From Erythroxylum novogranatense (taxonomy: Eukaryota; Streptophyta; Magnoliopsida; Malpighiales; Erythroxylaceae), in the NCBI GenBank assembly GCA_029891385.1, contig CM057231.1, forward strand, positions 24,955,724 through 25,019,723: a stretch of DNA of 64,000 bases, written 5' to 3'. This document shows, in pieces, positions 35,364 to 47,561 of the stretch. How positions within the stretch are numbered: the stretch's first letter is position 1; every line of letters starts with the position of its first letter. Under the pieces are notes generated by a model, which made no database searches, had not been told where the DNA came from, and was given only the letters and a program-made list of their open reading frames with translations. Both the position numbers and the translations under genes were made by a program.

Positions 35364-36190
35364 CCTCACGAATAGTCAAGTGCACATTGACTCACGAAAA
35401 GGCTTCTCCCGCCTGCCCGCTAGTGGCACATGGTTTCTCACAAGGATTCCCTCACGAAACTACGTCTACATATCAACATTTCGATGGTATGTGTAGTACG
35501 TCATAAACCAGGGACAACCCAAACCATTATGTTATGTTATGTGTTTATGATTTGTTATTATGAATCATGCATCATGAATTGTTCAAGAATCAAGCATTTT
35601 TCAAGACAATGACTCATACATGCTCAATTGTTATGATTTCAACAAGTACCATGGCAATGAGTTATATTTGAATACTTTTGCTTATTGCTATATTATAAAT
35701 ATGTTCCCACGAGCTTTATAGCTCACCCCCTCTCATCTCCCCCATTCAGGTGACGAGCAAGAGACCGTGTGAGTCACGAGTTACGGCAGCACTCCATTTT
35801 GTCATGTTTATTTTTTTAGCTTTCGTTACATTTCAAGTATTATTGGTTCAAGAGTATTTTGTATTTTTGGCTCTTGAACTCAAAGTTGTAATTTGGTTTG
35901 AGATATTCTTAAAGCTTTATGAAACTCATCTTTTGGAGCATGAATTATGGATATGTTTGTTTTAAATCACATGAAAGCAGGTTTCAAGTTTGTTTTCCAG
36001 CAGGCCCATTCATCTTCCGAGGGTCCTTTTCTTAAATGTATAATTAGCTTTGTTTCAAGTTTGTTTCATGTGGGCCCATCGAGTTTTCGAGGGTCGTTTT
36101 TTTGAAATTGTTTAATTAACAGGTTTCATCCCACGCATACAGTACCACGCTCTCATGTCCGATGTTGGGCTCCGGCAGCGGGGTCCAACA
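35364..36190 (+). repeat. 3' LTR of element B, second part
   Basis: Resumes with CCTCACGAATAGTCAAGTGC, matching 5' LTR B from about 17550 to its end. It contains the AGCTCACCCCC...CAGGTGACGA block (35710-35758) and ends GGGGTCCAACA at 36190, followed by GGGGA. Confidence 0.92.
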
Positions 36191-37490
36191 GGGGAGGTGA
36201 TGTTTTAATGGTCAGTAAGTCTAACTCTATAAGTTAGTGGGTACTATACATTGGAGAATCTTATCATATAACCTTCAACAAGGACATGTTTTGTTCTTTT
36301 AAAGAATAAAATAGTCTATTAGGTTAGGTGATGATGGAAAGCATACTATCAAAGGCACTGGTTTAATGCAGATCTAAATGTAAAATGAAATTGTCATAAC
36401 AATGGATGCCTAGTATATTCATAAACTTTGAAAGAATATGATCTTCTTAAGTACTCTAAATAGTCAAGGTTATAAATTTTTTGGTCAGATGGATAGCTAA
36501 AATTGTTAAGGGAAAATATGACTGTAATGAAAGAAAAACTATAACATAGAATATATATCTGAATTGACAAAAAAATTATAGAATCTACGACTGAATCTAA
36601 ATCACCTAATAAACGACAACATTATAGAGTTATGGCATTACTGATTAAGTCACACGAATAAGTAGAATCTTGCGATTTTGAGTAAGAAAGGATTGTTAGA
36701 TGGAGTTGTGACTGGGAAGATGCAATTTTATAAGTCGTGTTTTTAGACAACATCACAAGGCAGAATTCATTTTCGATAAACATACTTCCATTATAATTCT
36801 TGACTATGTTCATTCAAATATATGGGGTTCTGTTTTAGTTCAATCCCATGATAGATTTTTTTCATATTTATTGATGATTACTCGAGGAAATATGAGTGTT
36901 TTTTTTTACTTAAAGGATGAAGTATTTGAAAATTTTAAGGAATGGAAGACAATGATTAAAAAATGCAACAAAACCTATATCAAGACACTTGGAATAAATA
37001 ATAGGCTGAAATTCTATAATAAGTTATGTATACGTCATACACCATAACAGAATGATATTGTAGAATGGATGAACCACACAGTCACATGGTAAGTTAAATG
37101 GATGTAATTAAACACTATACTATAGAAGTAGTTTTTGTCTGAAATGATTAATATTGTTGTTTATATAGTGAACATATCTCCATCGTATACACTACAATTT
37201 AAGACTCCTTAAGAGATATGGTATGGTACTCCCTTTGATTATTCTTACATGATGATAATTGGTTCCCTAAATACTATTAGGGCTGTAATTGAAATTGGAG
37301 CCAAGGGTAATGAAGTGCAAATTTTTGGGGTATGCTATTAGTGTTAAAGGGTATAGGTTGTGGTTACTAAAAAGGATAAAACTCTATGATCTGTGATTAG
37401 TAGAGATGTTATATTTGATGAATTTATTAGGTATAAATAGAGGGAGGAGATTGGTAATCTTGTCGGTAAGAAAAGATCATGGTACTGACT
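36191..37490 (+). pseudogene. Ty1/copia integrase remnant
   Basis: Continuation of the copia element interrupted by B. Frames drift but give LDYVHSNIWG at about 36790, FIFIDDYSRKYE near 36855, LKDEVFENFKEWK at about 36910, KTLGINNRLKFYNK near 36985, QNDIVEWMNHTV at about 37047, and VYIVNISPS with FKTP.EIWYG near 37155-37220. These are the copia integrase landmarks in order. A GKGVKGYRLW-like segment follows near 37330. Dense stops and indels show it is old, older than B and E, which sit in it. Its LTRs and RT were not found. Confidence 0.8.
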
Positions 37491-37789
37491 AAAAGATGGT
37501 GTTTGAACTTAAAACTCTAAGCAAGACAATAGTAAACTAGTTCATAGATATATAGGATCAATAATTTGCTTAAAGTATTATGATGGATGGGATTTTTGGT
37601 TAGGCACAATAAACTCTAAATATCACAATAGAAATATTAAGTGTTCGGTACATCCATGTCCAAATTATCAATAAGACTACACAACCATATACCTTTTTAA
37701 TCCCTTTTGTTGGTGATTTCTATTCTACTTCTGTTGTACATAACTATCAACAAAAGTGTTGCTTTCTACTTGAGTGTGTATCGGTAGAG

Positions 37790-38080
37790 ATATATCATGT
37801 AAATTGTCTCTTTCTCAAGATATTTCCAAGATAATTAGAATGTATATAGCCAACAGCACCACCAGTTGAGTCACTAGAACCATAAACAAAGCAAATAACA
37901 CTCATACCTCTCAGGTATTGCATAATCCACTTAACAACATTCTAATGAGCTTTCCTAAAATTACTTATAACCTACTTACCACACCAACTATATGTGCTAG
38001 ATCTGGTCTATGTATACCATGGCTATATCATATTTCCAATTGTACTTTCTTTATATAATCCTTCTCAACGTATATGAATG
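37790..38080 (-). pseudogene. Ty1/copia RNase H-region fragment, opposite strand
   Basis: Minus-strand reading gives DLAHIVGVVSRL, then a degraded W..I..YLRGT-like segment, then AIYILIILEI and, further on, HTQVESNTFVDSY. This is the LAHAVGVVSRY ... WVLRYLRGT order of copia RNase H. It is opposite to the copia integrase at 36191-37490, so it is either an inverted part of the same element or another insertion. Confidence 0.6.
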
Positions 38081-39514
38081 AGGTAATGGACTAACATCAA
38101 GTTTAAGATGTTATTGTTACCTCCAAATTGTTAAGATGTTATTTAAAGAAATTGAGTGGAAAATATGTAAAAATGTAAAAGTAATATTTTCAAGTTTATC
38201 CACTTGATTTCAAATCTCTTTCAAATACTTAATTTTCTTGGCTAAGATCTTATTGATTATTGCTTAGTTGTAGGAACTATTTTCAAGGAGATTGAAAACA
38301 AGCTTTAGTAGGTATTCAGTTTTGACATTCATTTCGTTTGCTAATTGACAATGTCAATAATGATTTTCTACACATTTTAATTAAATTTGTACCTGTTTCT
38401 ATATTTTGTAGCATAGTCATTTTGCATCTTTTTATTTCATTGAAAAGAGAACTTTTATCATCCTTTTATGTTTTAAAAGGCAAACGACTGGATTTCTTTG
38501 CATGACATGGCGACAATCAAATGATATAACTAAGACTTTTGAACATAAATTGATATCAATTTGCGTACTATTTTGAAATTCATTGTCTTCTTTGCTTTTT
38601 TTTGGTTATCTTCTTTGGACATTAGTCACTCTAGCTCTGTCATCTTCTTCCTTCACGTGCTTCAATGACTTCTTCTGCATGTCGATTAAGGTAAGTGAGT
38701 TTGTTATTTAATAGGTTTTTGTGTACTTGGTTTAATTTGGGTATTTGTTTGTAGTTTGAACCTCTCATTTGAACTTCCTGCATTTTTAATGTAAATGGCT
38801 TGCACCAACCAAAACTTGTTTATGGTATGAACTTTTGTTTATCAATGGATTAATATAGGATGAGTTTTACTTATAGTTCCAAATATCTGAATTTTGTCAA
38901 CGGGTTATTTCATTGATGCTCTCTGAAATGATTAGGTTCTCTTTACTTTTTATGTGCGAATCTTTACATGCATCTTTTTAATATAATAATAATCTTCTTC
39001 TAAACATGTTACAATAATTTATTAACCAAAGTATTCATATTTTTATCTTTACTTATTATATTTGTTACTAGTACATAATTAATTTAAGTTAAATATCAAA
39101 CTTCTAACATTAATTTTAAATTTCAATTACAATGTCTAAACCATTCAAATAAAAATTCCAACTTTATAAAATTAAGTAATTCATTTTATGTTCAGTATTA
39201 AATCAAACAGCTGTTGCTTTTCCCTTTCACATCTTTAAGTGCATCTTTGAAATCTCTTATAATATATATGATTACAAACAGAAAAAAAAATCTTCAATTA
39301 ATAAATAATTTTGATCTTGACCCATAACCCATGATGCAACTCCCTTGAGGCTTATCGGTGAAAAATAGGACGAGCCTAGAAGTCACAACAAGAACTTGTT
39401 ATGTTGATTCACAAGTGTAATCTTTGGGGATTAATTCAATTGGTTAATACTTAAGGGATGTTATGTAAAGTTTAGATGTTTTGTAAACTTTGGGGAATAT
39501 GAAGGATATTAATA
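38081..39514. other. AT-rich non-coding part of CACTA-A
   Basis: No supported gene or repeat. By position this is upstream or intronic DNA of the CACTA-A transposase gene. Confidence 0.4.
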
Positions 39515-41571
39515 ATGGAATCACTATTTGAAATTAACAGTTTTACAAAAATGAGTAATGTTGATAGATTTTGGATTTATAGACGATTAACAATTGATGG
39601 TTTCATTAATCCTGAGTTTGTTGAGGGAGTTGAAGCTTTTATTTATTATGCATGTTCTCAATCTTCATTTATGGATGACCCAAAGATCAGATGTCTATGT
39701 AAAAAGTGCAAACACATTCATTTCCTTCCTATTGATGAAGTTAATGAGTATTTGTTGAGAAAAAAGTTTGTCCCCAATTATTTTTAGTAGACACGACATG
39801 GGGAACCATTGATTTGTAACATCTTAAGGGGTAATCAAATATAATCATCTGTGAACTTAAATGAGTTTGAAAGGGGGATTGGATTTAGAACAAATAATGT
39901 GGATGCAATTCAAAATCCTTACATGCAAATGATTTATGATACAGCTGGTTATACCTTTCAAGAAAATATAGAAAATCTTGAAGAAGAACCAAACCCACAT
40001 GCAAAATAGTTTTTGAGTTACTACACTCAGTTGACTAAGAATTATGGTCAAATTGTGAGACAATGACTCAATTGTCTTTAATTACTCGAATATTGAACAT
40101 AAATTTTGAAAGAAATATTTTTTATTGTAGTTTTGATAAATTCTTGAATGGTATAATGAATCATTTCCCCCTGATCATACAATGGTTGATAATTTTTACA
40201 ATATGAAAAAACTTATTAGGTTGAAAAGATTGATTGTTGCAAATTGAGATGTATGTTGTATTGGGGAGATGATATAGAATTACAAGAGTATAAATTTTAT
40301 GGTCAATCTAAGTTTAAGCCTAGAAAGCGATTTATGAAACAACAATTAGTCTCCTGGAAGCGGATGTATTATTTTCCCCTAACTTTGAGACTTGAAAGAC
40401 TATATGCTTTTGATATTACTGCACCTCACATAAGATGGCATAATGAACACGAACATGAAGATAGAATAATGAGTCATCCATCAGATGCGCTGGCATGGAA
40501 ACATTTCAATGACACCCATTATGAGTTTGCAGTTGAAAGTCGAAATGTTAGGTTGGGATTGTCGACGGATAGATTCTAACCTTTTAGTCAATCTGACCAA
40601 CAATATTCATCATGGCCAATCATAATTACTCTTTCTAATTTTCCTCAATGGATATGTATGGAAGAGGCATATATGTTCTTGACCTTGATTGAGCCAGGGC
40701 CTACAAATCCAAAGCATAAAATTGAGGTATTCTTACAACCATTAATATCTGAATTGCATCATGTTTAGGAATATGGTGTTAAGACATATAATGTGTCTCT
40801 GAAACAAAATTTTGTGTTAAGACTGGCTTTGATGTAGACCATTAGGGATTTTCTAGCATATACCATGTTGTCTGGATGGAGCACAGAAAGAAAATTGACT
40901 TTTCCTTATTATGGAAATGATTCTAATGCGCTTTATCTTCCAAACTGTGGCAAAACATGTTGGTTTGACAACCACAGGAAATTTCTTCCACTAAATCATC
41001 CATTTAGACTCAATAAACAAAAGCTCGTTAAGAATAGGATGGTAAAAAGTTGGTGAAGAGATTTTGCAGGAGATTGAGGAATTAGGCTTGCTGAAAGTTA
41101 CAAAATTTGAAACTGATGAAGTTAATACAAGCATTAGTAAAAACTTTGGATGAAGAAAATGAAGCATCTTTTGGGATTTTCCATATTAAAAAACTAATTT
41201 GATACGTCATAATCTAGATGTGATGCATATTGGAAAAAATATTTTTGACAATTTGTTCAATACCATAATGAATATTGAAGGGAGAAAAAAAGACAATGTA
41301 AAATCACAAGCTAATTTGCAACTTTTTTATAGAAGGAATGAGTTACATAAAGATCTTCATACTAGTAAATATCTGAAAGTGTGTTACACTTTAGACAAAA
41401 AATAAAAGAAAATATTGTGTGAATGGTTAAAAAGTCCAAAGTTTCCCAATAGTTATACTTTAAACTTGTCGAAGTGTGTGGACTTGAGGAAGTACAAATT
41501 ATTTAGGATAAAAAGTCATGATTTTCATGTGTTTATGCAAAGGCTAATTCCAATTGCATTTTGGGAGTTGC
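39515..41571 (+). pseudogene. CACTA-A TNP2-type transposase, 5' part
   Basis: 39515-39787 gives the N-terminal transposase-associated domain (EFVEGVEAFIYYAC, IRCLCKKCKH). From about 40240 the TNP2 catalytic region is readable: MLYWGDDIE, LRLERLYAFDITAPHIRWH, HPSDALAWKHFN, SRNVRLGLSTD. Then come PQWICMEEAYMF and IEPGPTNPKHKIEVFLQPLI, WSTE, and at 41199-41405 HNLDVMHIGKNIFDN. Then DFHVFMQRLIPIAF, the start of the next domain, is cut at 41571 by an LTR insertion and resumes at 46412. Stops and frameshifts are scattered. The family catalyses cut-and-paste movement of CACTA elements; this copy is dead. The homologue in CACTA-B (55925-59520) is better preserved. Confidence 0.85.
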
Positions 41572-42111
41572 TGTAGGAAAATCCCGGTGTGAGCATCACA
41601 TGCCCACGGTGCGGAAAACAAAAATTTTGTTCCGGGACCTTCCCGAAAGCCAGGATCCATGTGACTATATAACAAAGTCAAACCAAAATGACCAAAGGAG
41701 ACCGTCTCTAACGGTATCCACTCAGAGATCGGAAAACCTAACCGGGACAAACCCTTTGACCCGGGAATAGCTAGAACAAAGTAAAGAGTGCTAGCTCCTA
41801 CCTTTGTCCTTGGAGAGCTTGAGACTAACGATGGAGGAAGAGATGAAGAAGCTTGAAGGATGAAGATGATCGATGGAGAGCTTGAAAGATGAAAAACTCT
41901 TTTCCTTCTTCCTTGCTAAACCCACGAAGAACTCCATCTTTTTGTTCTTGCAAAACCCTTAGGTTTTATTCCAAAACCTATCTTTTGCTAAGCCAACGAT
42001 CATCACTTCTTTCATCAACTTGTTTTTTGTCTTTAGTCATTAATTACATTAATGACTAAGCAAAGTAATGGAAGCTTCTTCCATCTTCCTCCTTCATTCC
42101 ACGTACACACC

Positions 42112-42168
42112 ATATATATATATATATATTATTTAATTAATTAATCATATATATATATATGCATATAA
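42112..42168. repeat. TA-rich microsatellite
   Basis: Two (TA)n runs separated by ATTTAATTAATTAATC, within the solo LTR 41572-46406. Confidence 0.9.
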
Positions 42169-43422
42169 TTGCTGAAGCGGTCCAGTCTCACTGGGGTCGG
42201 TCCTACCGGCCTACCGGGTCCCGGTATGGGAAAAACTTCCGGAAATGTTTTTCAGCAATATCGATGTCGCGATCTCATCGGGACATATCTCAATCTCATC
42301 GGGATCCATTTAATCCGATTTCTCTCCATATATTGGATCTCTATCCAAAACTATTTTACAAATTCTCCGAGACACTTTTATGCGTGTGACCCATTAGGTT
42401 CCCGATTATGTTGGTGTAACATCCCGTTACCGGTGTGACGGGTATGTCAGTAATTTGGATCGGGTTAGGATTTCGTACAGGCAAATGTGGCATTGCACAT
42501 GCATTATAGTTTCGATAGTCATTGGTAAATTATTATTGATTTTCCAAGCATATATATATATGTATATACATGTATGACAATTCCCGACGTGATTGTGTAA
42601 ATTGGAAATTTGGTTATTATCGTTCAAATGAGAATTGATTTGTGAAAATTGGAAATAGAGTAAAAGTGTACAGATCAGGTTTTGAATATGGAATTGGAAT
42701 GAAATTGAGTTTAGGGGAATTGGAAATTTAAATTTGAGTATGAGAGCGGGCATTTCTAATTTTGTGAATTTATGGAATTTTTCTGAAATTTTAGAGAATC
42801 GAGTCTGGACCGAAAAAATGATATATTGACTGATAAACTGGATTCTGGGTCCGAGATTGATTGACAATTGATATGAGATTATTTGAGATATGATTTTAGG
42901 ATTTGCTATTAATTGTTATTGCGAATCGGGAGAAATTAGAATCAGAAATTGGATTGAGGTGGTTTTAGATTTGGACTTGTGGCAATTAAATTGCCAAACG
43001 AGCCCTAAGTCATTTTATATATATGCCTAAAGCATCGACGAAATCGTTTTGCTTTCAAAATGAATGAGTTTCGTCATGGGTGGAGAGTAGCTTGGATTTG
43101 GAGATTCTTGGAGGATTTTCAACGGATTGAAGCTTGAATCAAGTAAGTTTATACTTGTTTATGAGTTAAATCGTTTCATTTGATCATTGATTTGAGTATG
43201 AATTGGTTTAGAGAATTTGAAAGTTACGGATGATAGGGTTTTGAGATTTTCGTTGGTTTTGATTTGGGTTTTTGATGAAAAATGGTTTAAATGATGGATT
43301 GAGGCTAGAAATGAGTTGAGTGTAGTATACTAAGTTGATTGGGAGTGATTTGAAGTGAATCGGATAGATTGTTATCAGAAAATCTGAGAAATTTCTGGGT
43401 TTCGGACGATTTTCTGGGTTCG

Positions 43423-43705
43423 CACGTCGCGACGTGTGATGAACACGCCGCGGCGAGCCTTTCCAGCGTGCACGTCGCGACGAATAAATAAATAAATAAA
43501 TTGTGCGCCGCGACGAGCTGAAATCGACAGACGCCATGACGAGGATGTTGTGCACCCGTGACGACTTTCTGTCGCACGTCGCGACGAGACCTAGGCGCAC
43601 GTCGCGGCGAGCGGATGTGGTTACGCCGCGGGAGAGAAAGGAAGTGTGGCCGCGGCGAAGGCAGGAGACTCGCCGCGGCGAGCGACCATGCGCCGCGGCG
43701 AGGAC
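43423..43705. repeat. CG-rich palindrome cluster in LTR D
   Basis: CACGTCGCGACGTG, a perfect 14-bp palindrome, at 43423-43436. Then come GCCGCGGCGAG, ACGTCGCGACGA, GCCGCGACGAG, ACGTCGCGGCGAG, CTCGCCGCGGCGAG (perfect 14-bp, about 43669-43682) and GCGCCGCGGCGAG. About eight related dyads sit in 280 bp of otherwise AT-rich LTR. Confidence 0.88.
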
Positions 43706-44475
43706 GCCTGAATTTCCGAGGGTGAATTGCTTGTTTTAAAAGGGTTTATTCTTAATGAATTGGCTATGGACTAATTGAAATTTTGAGTCTAGGAATTGCA
43801 AATTAGAAGAAATGAAATTAAGTGATTATGAGATGATTGTTACAAGTAATGAGCTTGAGGATTGACTTCAAATGAATTGGTGTCTAAATGATTATTGGAA
43901 TTGAGTGGTAAACGATTAGTGATTGTGATTCTAATTGATAATTGAGATCTGGAATTGTTATGGACTAGAGTGAGAGTGATCCAATTGAGAAATTCGGGAA
44001 TTGAATCGGGAAAGTCATAACATGTATAGTATTTATCGAAATTGCTATTGATTATTGAATTTGGCATGATTGGTAATGTGTGATTTATTTGATTTGATAT
44101 AGAGGTTCGATGGATCGACATTCCACGGACAAGATTGGGACTTCGGTGTGTAGTTTCGAAGTGCGGTGAAGTAACCTAGTTGGTTTCTCGCCTTATGTGT
44201 TTATTAATTATATGCATTGATTGCCGTGAGGAAGCGTGGATGGATAGATGTGTGATTGATTTGATTGATTTGGACCGTGGGTGTTGAAATATTTGATCGT
44301 GATATTGAAGTGCAAAGATGAGTAAATATGTATGAATGCATGAATGAATTAAATTGTAAATCGTTAGCGAAAATGATTGAGGCGTAAATGACTGAAATTG
44401 GGAAGTGACACATGCATTCATGCATCACTGAATGATCAGATAATGGTAGTTGTGACCGGTGGTACCAACGTATGC

Positions 44476-44655
44476 AGAGCCACAGGCTCAATGCACTGTG
44501 CCCGTCACTGGGCTTATCAGGGCAGATCACGCCCAACGTATATGAGAGCTTTAAGCTCAACTCACAGGACCTCAGGTCCAACGATTGATAGAGCCTCAGG
44601 CTCACCGCAGGGCATATCATGCCCAACGATTTCAGAGCCACTGGCTCAACGTAAA
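44476..44655. repeat. Array of about eight small stem-loops in LTR D
   Basis: Successive units with 4-5-bp arms and 3-7-nt loops: GAGCC-ACA-GGCTC, GCCC-GTCACT-GGGC, GGGC-AGATCAC-GCCC, GAGCT-TTA-AGCTC, GGACC-TCA-GGTCC, GAGCC-TCA-GGCTC, GGGCA-TATCA-TGCCC, GAGCC-ACT-GGCTC. Many are followed by AACG. Arms vary while pairing is kept. Confidence 0.9.
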
Positions 44656-46411
44656 TGATTTCAGGCGCACGGTCACAACAACGAAAAGAAAATGAAAGTG
44701 TCACATGTACATTGCATATGTGTATGACTGATTGAAAATGTAAATTGACTGCAAATGACTGAGAGATGTGAATAAGGAAATTGCATGTGATATTACTGTA
44801 AATGCTACTGTGTATTATATGTATATGATTGTGAATGCATGAGTTGGGTGAACCATCGATGATGGTTTCTCACTGAGTTCGCAAACTCACCCAACATTGC
44901 AATTGTTTTTCAGGAACTGAAGAGTACCCCGTTAGACCAACGGGAGTATGATCGCTGCTAGCAAGGCAGAGTATCGGGTCGGGATCAGTGTCGTCACATC
45001 TGCATTAGTATAGTGATTTGTTCAGTGGGCCCTAACTAGATAAGTGTAAAATTGTATTGTGTTTTAGTGATTACTAAAATGTGTTCAGAAATGGCATTGG
45101 AACCCAGTTGGGTCATGCCTTTCTGCTTATGCACTGATTGAGCACTATTGAGTGCCTTTTGTGACTGAAATCGTATTTGATTGAAAAGATTTTCGTAGCA
45201 AATTGGGCCTAAAGTGTTTATTGATTTCCGCTTGTTTAACTGTTTTGAAAAAGAAAAGTGTTACAATGAGTTTTAAATTGATAATGATTGCTCTAGCATG
45301 CCACCCTCGCAGGTCACGGGCTCGGATATCACTGTAGATGTCGGGTTCGGGTCTCGCGGGAGTTGGGGTGTTACAGTTGGCCACTTAGATCAACACTTAA
45401 TCTCAGCAAGTCATGAGCGGTATCTGGTAACACATCATGACCCCCAATTGACCGGAAAGTAATTGGTTTGACGAATAAATATATATTCATCATGGACCAT
45501 ATCACGAACCTTTCCATAGACAATTACCGTGCAATTCGTCCTTTCACCATGCTATACCCCACTTGGTTATGAGTATGGGCAATGTGTCAACTCTTTCTAG
45601 ACTGAGTACGTCACATCTAGTCCAAGTGATTTCAGTTCTTGTCCTGGGACTCATTACTTAATACTTAATATGTCAATGAAGACACTCTTCATGACATATG
45701 TACTCTGATCAGAGATTTCCAAGTAATGACCCTGATAAGAGGCCATGGGTATCATCTTCTGCTATCACAGAAGTGGTGAATCCTCTATTGGCTACTCAAT
45801 TACCTTCGAATACCTCAAACTGTACCCAAGCACCACCCTATGAGCGACCTCTGTGAGGCAACAAGGAATGGAGTCAAAGCACATAATCAGCATCCAAGAT
45901 ATCCTTGAGTACCTCAAGTCTAAGGATACTTTCACCATTGCTATGATGAGATTATCACTGACATTAGAATAGTACATCCATGTGATGATCTCATAGCAGG
46001 TCAACCAATGTACTTACTACCTCTAGTAAGCATCTACATCTCAACCCTAAATATCTCATATGTACAGTTTCTGAGATCCACTGCTTGATCAAATCAAGGA
46101 GCTTGAGATGTGCTAGTCTTTCCGGATTACCGATGTCCAGTCTCAGTAATCCTACGACTAGGGATAATTAAGATACTGACATAATTGCACATGATAGGAA
46201 TCTCAGTAGTATGATCACATCATAATTTCCTTCATGCTATGTCATATATCATGGACTTCATTAATTTGTTTATTGATCAATATCAGTTCATAAATAATGA
46301 ACAGCAACTTAATGAAATATGTCTTTCTTTATTTATTCATAAAAACTGTACACAAATTTGTACAAAATGCGCTAAAGGCGATTGCCTTCAGGGCACTACT
46401 CTAACAGTTGC

Positions 46412-47561
46412 TACCGAATAAGGTTTGGGAAGTAATAACAGAATTAAGTTTGTTTTTCAAAAGTTTAACATAATTTGAAATCAAGTTGGTTGAAATAGAA
46501 AAACTAGAAAAGGAAATTCCAATAATTTTGTGCAAGTTAAAAGGGATTTTTCCTCTAAGCTTCTTTGACTGTATGGAGCATCTACCTATGCATTTAGTAC
46601 ACGAGGCAAAATTAGTAAATCCAGTTCATTATGCATGAATGTATCTGTTTGAGAGGTAATTAAACAAAAAATATTGTAATTGAAGTAATAACATGTTTTA
46701 ACAACTAAATTGTAATAACCATATTCGCTACTATAGGTATTTGCATCATTTAAAGAAAAATATCAAAAATGAGTTAGAGTTGAAGGTTTGATATGTAATA
46801 CTTATTTAGTGAAGGAATCTAGTACACTTTGTTTACATTATTTTGAGTCGCATATTCACACAAGAGAAAGAAAAGTTCCTCATAATGATGATAGGAGCTG
46901 AACGAGTGATGTTGATGGTATTTTATCCATTTTCACATATCCTAAATGAACATATGGATGTTCAACAAGATGAATGTTAATAGAGGAAGAAATTGAGACT
47001 GCACATGGTTACATCTTATTGAACTGTCAAGACGTTCAACCTTTCATGCAGTAAGTTGAAATTGATTATTTGGGTTTTGAAATTTAGTGTTATTCATAAC
47101 TGATATACATAATCCAATAGGGAACAAGTTCACATAATGTGATATTGTAAAGGGACCTCTGCTAACTGTTAAAATCATATTCGGTGTATTTCGTTAACGA
47201 ATATAAATATCATATAGAATATCATGGTTATAGCATGACAACAATAAATAATGGAGCTTGCATACAGATAGAATTGATGGATTACTATGGTAAAATTATT
47301 GAGATATTTGAAATTCAGTACCCTGTATTGCCAATAAAGCAAAATGTGATATTTAAGTGTAACTGGTTTAACCCAACTCTAAATGCTAGTACAAAAATGA
47401 ATAGTCGATACAATCTTGTTGAAATCAACAAGCGAAGAAGATTGAGACAATTTGAACCTTTCGTATTGGCAATGCAAGCGATTCAGGTGTATTTTTTGTC
47501 CCTTTTCTCAGCTTACGATGAGATAATTCAGATTGATTGGTCGTTTGCAAAGTTAAACTAG
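46412..47561 (+). pseudogene. CACTA-A TNP2-type transposase, 3' part
   Basis: Resumes with the domain cut at 41571: KLEKEIPIILCKLKGIFPLSFFDCMEHLPMHL and VNPVHYA.MYLFER (the DUF4218-type region, about 46490-46655), followed by a degraded YLHHLKKNIKNELE segment. The frame 47184-47561 is the DUF4216-type C-terminal domain (NVIFKCNWFNP, RYNLVEINKRRR, EPFVLAMQA). It lacks a clean start; the text before 47184 probably held introns. Domain order matches CACTA-B. Confidence 0.82.

Larger units (their letters stand above)
16174..36190 (+). mobile_element. Element B: chromovirus-type Ty3/gypsy, interrupted in its 3' LTR
   Basis: 5' LTR 16174-18368, primer-binding site, gag, pol, polypurine tract (23231-23244), 3' LTR 23245-24835 and 35364-36190. 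It starts TGTTGGGCCCC and ends GGGGTCCAACA. The 5-bp duplication GGGGA is at 16169-16173 and 36191-36195. The interruption is element C plus an hAT-type MITE. The two LTRs are very similar, which suggests a fairly recent insertion. Lineage: long LTRs (about 2.2 kb), initiator-Met primer site and a C-terminal chromodomain point to the Tekay/Del group of chromoviruses. Confidence 0.92.
42415..45375 (+). mobile_element. LTR D: 2961-bp gypsy-type solo LTR
   Basis: Begins TGTAACATCCCGTTACC, ends GGGGTGTTACA; GTTGG at 42410-42414 and 45376-45380. TATA-type run TTTTATATATATGCC at 43013-43027, donor-like TCAAGTAAGT at about 43139, acceptor-like TTTTTCAGGAACTG near 44906-44919 after a CTCACCC block. 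It holds the CG-rich palindromes (43423-43700) and the stem-loop array (44476-44655). Its ends match the mini LTR at 1701-2117 and its start matches LTR A, so these are one LTR superfamily. Apparent minus-strand frames (43208-43600, 44204-44704 and others) are chance frames. Confidence 0.92.
41572..46406 (+). mobile_element. Solo LTR (probably Ty1/copia), itself interrupted by LTR D
   Basis: Begins TGTAGGAAAATCCCGG, ends GGGCACTACTCTAACA; GTTGC flanks it at 41567-41571 and 46407-46411. Joining the flanks restores transposase coding text. Without the inner insertion it is about 1.87 kb. It has TA-rich microsatellite at 42112-42168 and AATAAA-like runs near 46310. No primer site, polypurine tract or coding region is present, hence solo LTR. 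The end (GATTGCCTTCAGGGCA...) is of the kind seen in copia LTRs, but the superfamily is inferred. Confidence 0.85.

Noticed and set aside
43208..43600. 130-codon minus-strand frame, rich in Arg and Ser
   Set aside because: Produced by the CG-rich palindromes of LTR D read antisense.
44204..44704. 166-codon minus-strand frame
   Set aside because: Lies within solo LTR D and over the stem-loop array; composition is low in complexity and no family is recognisable.
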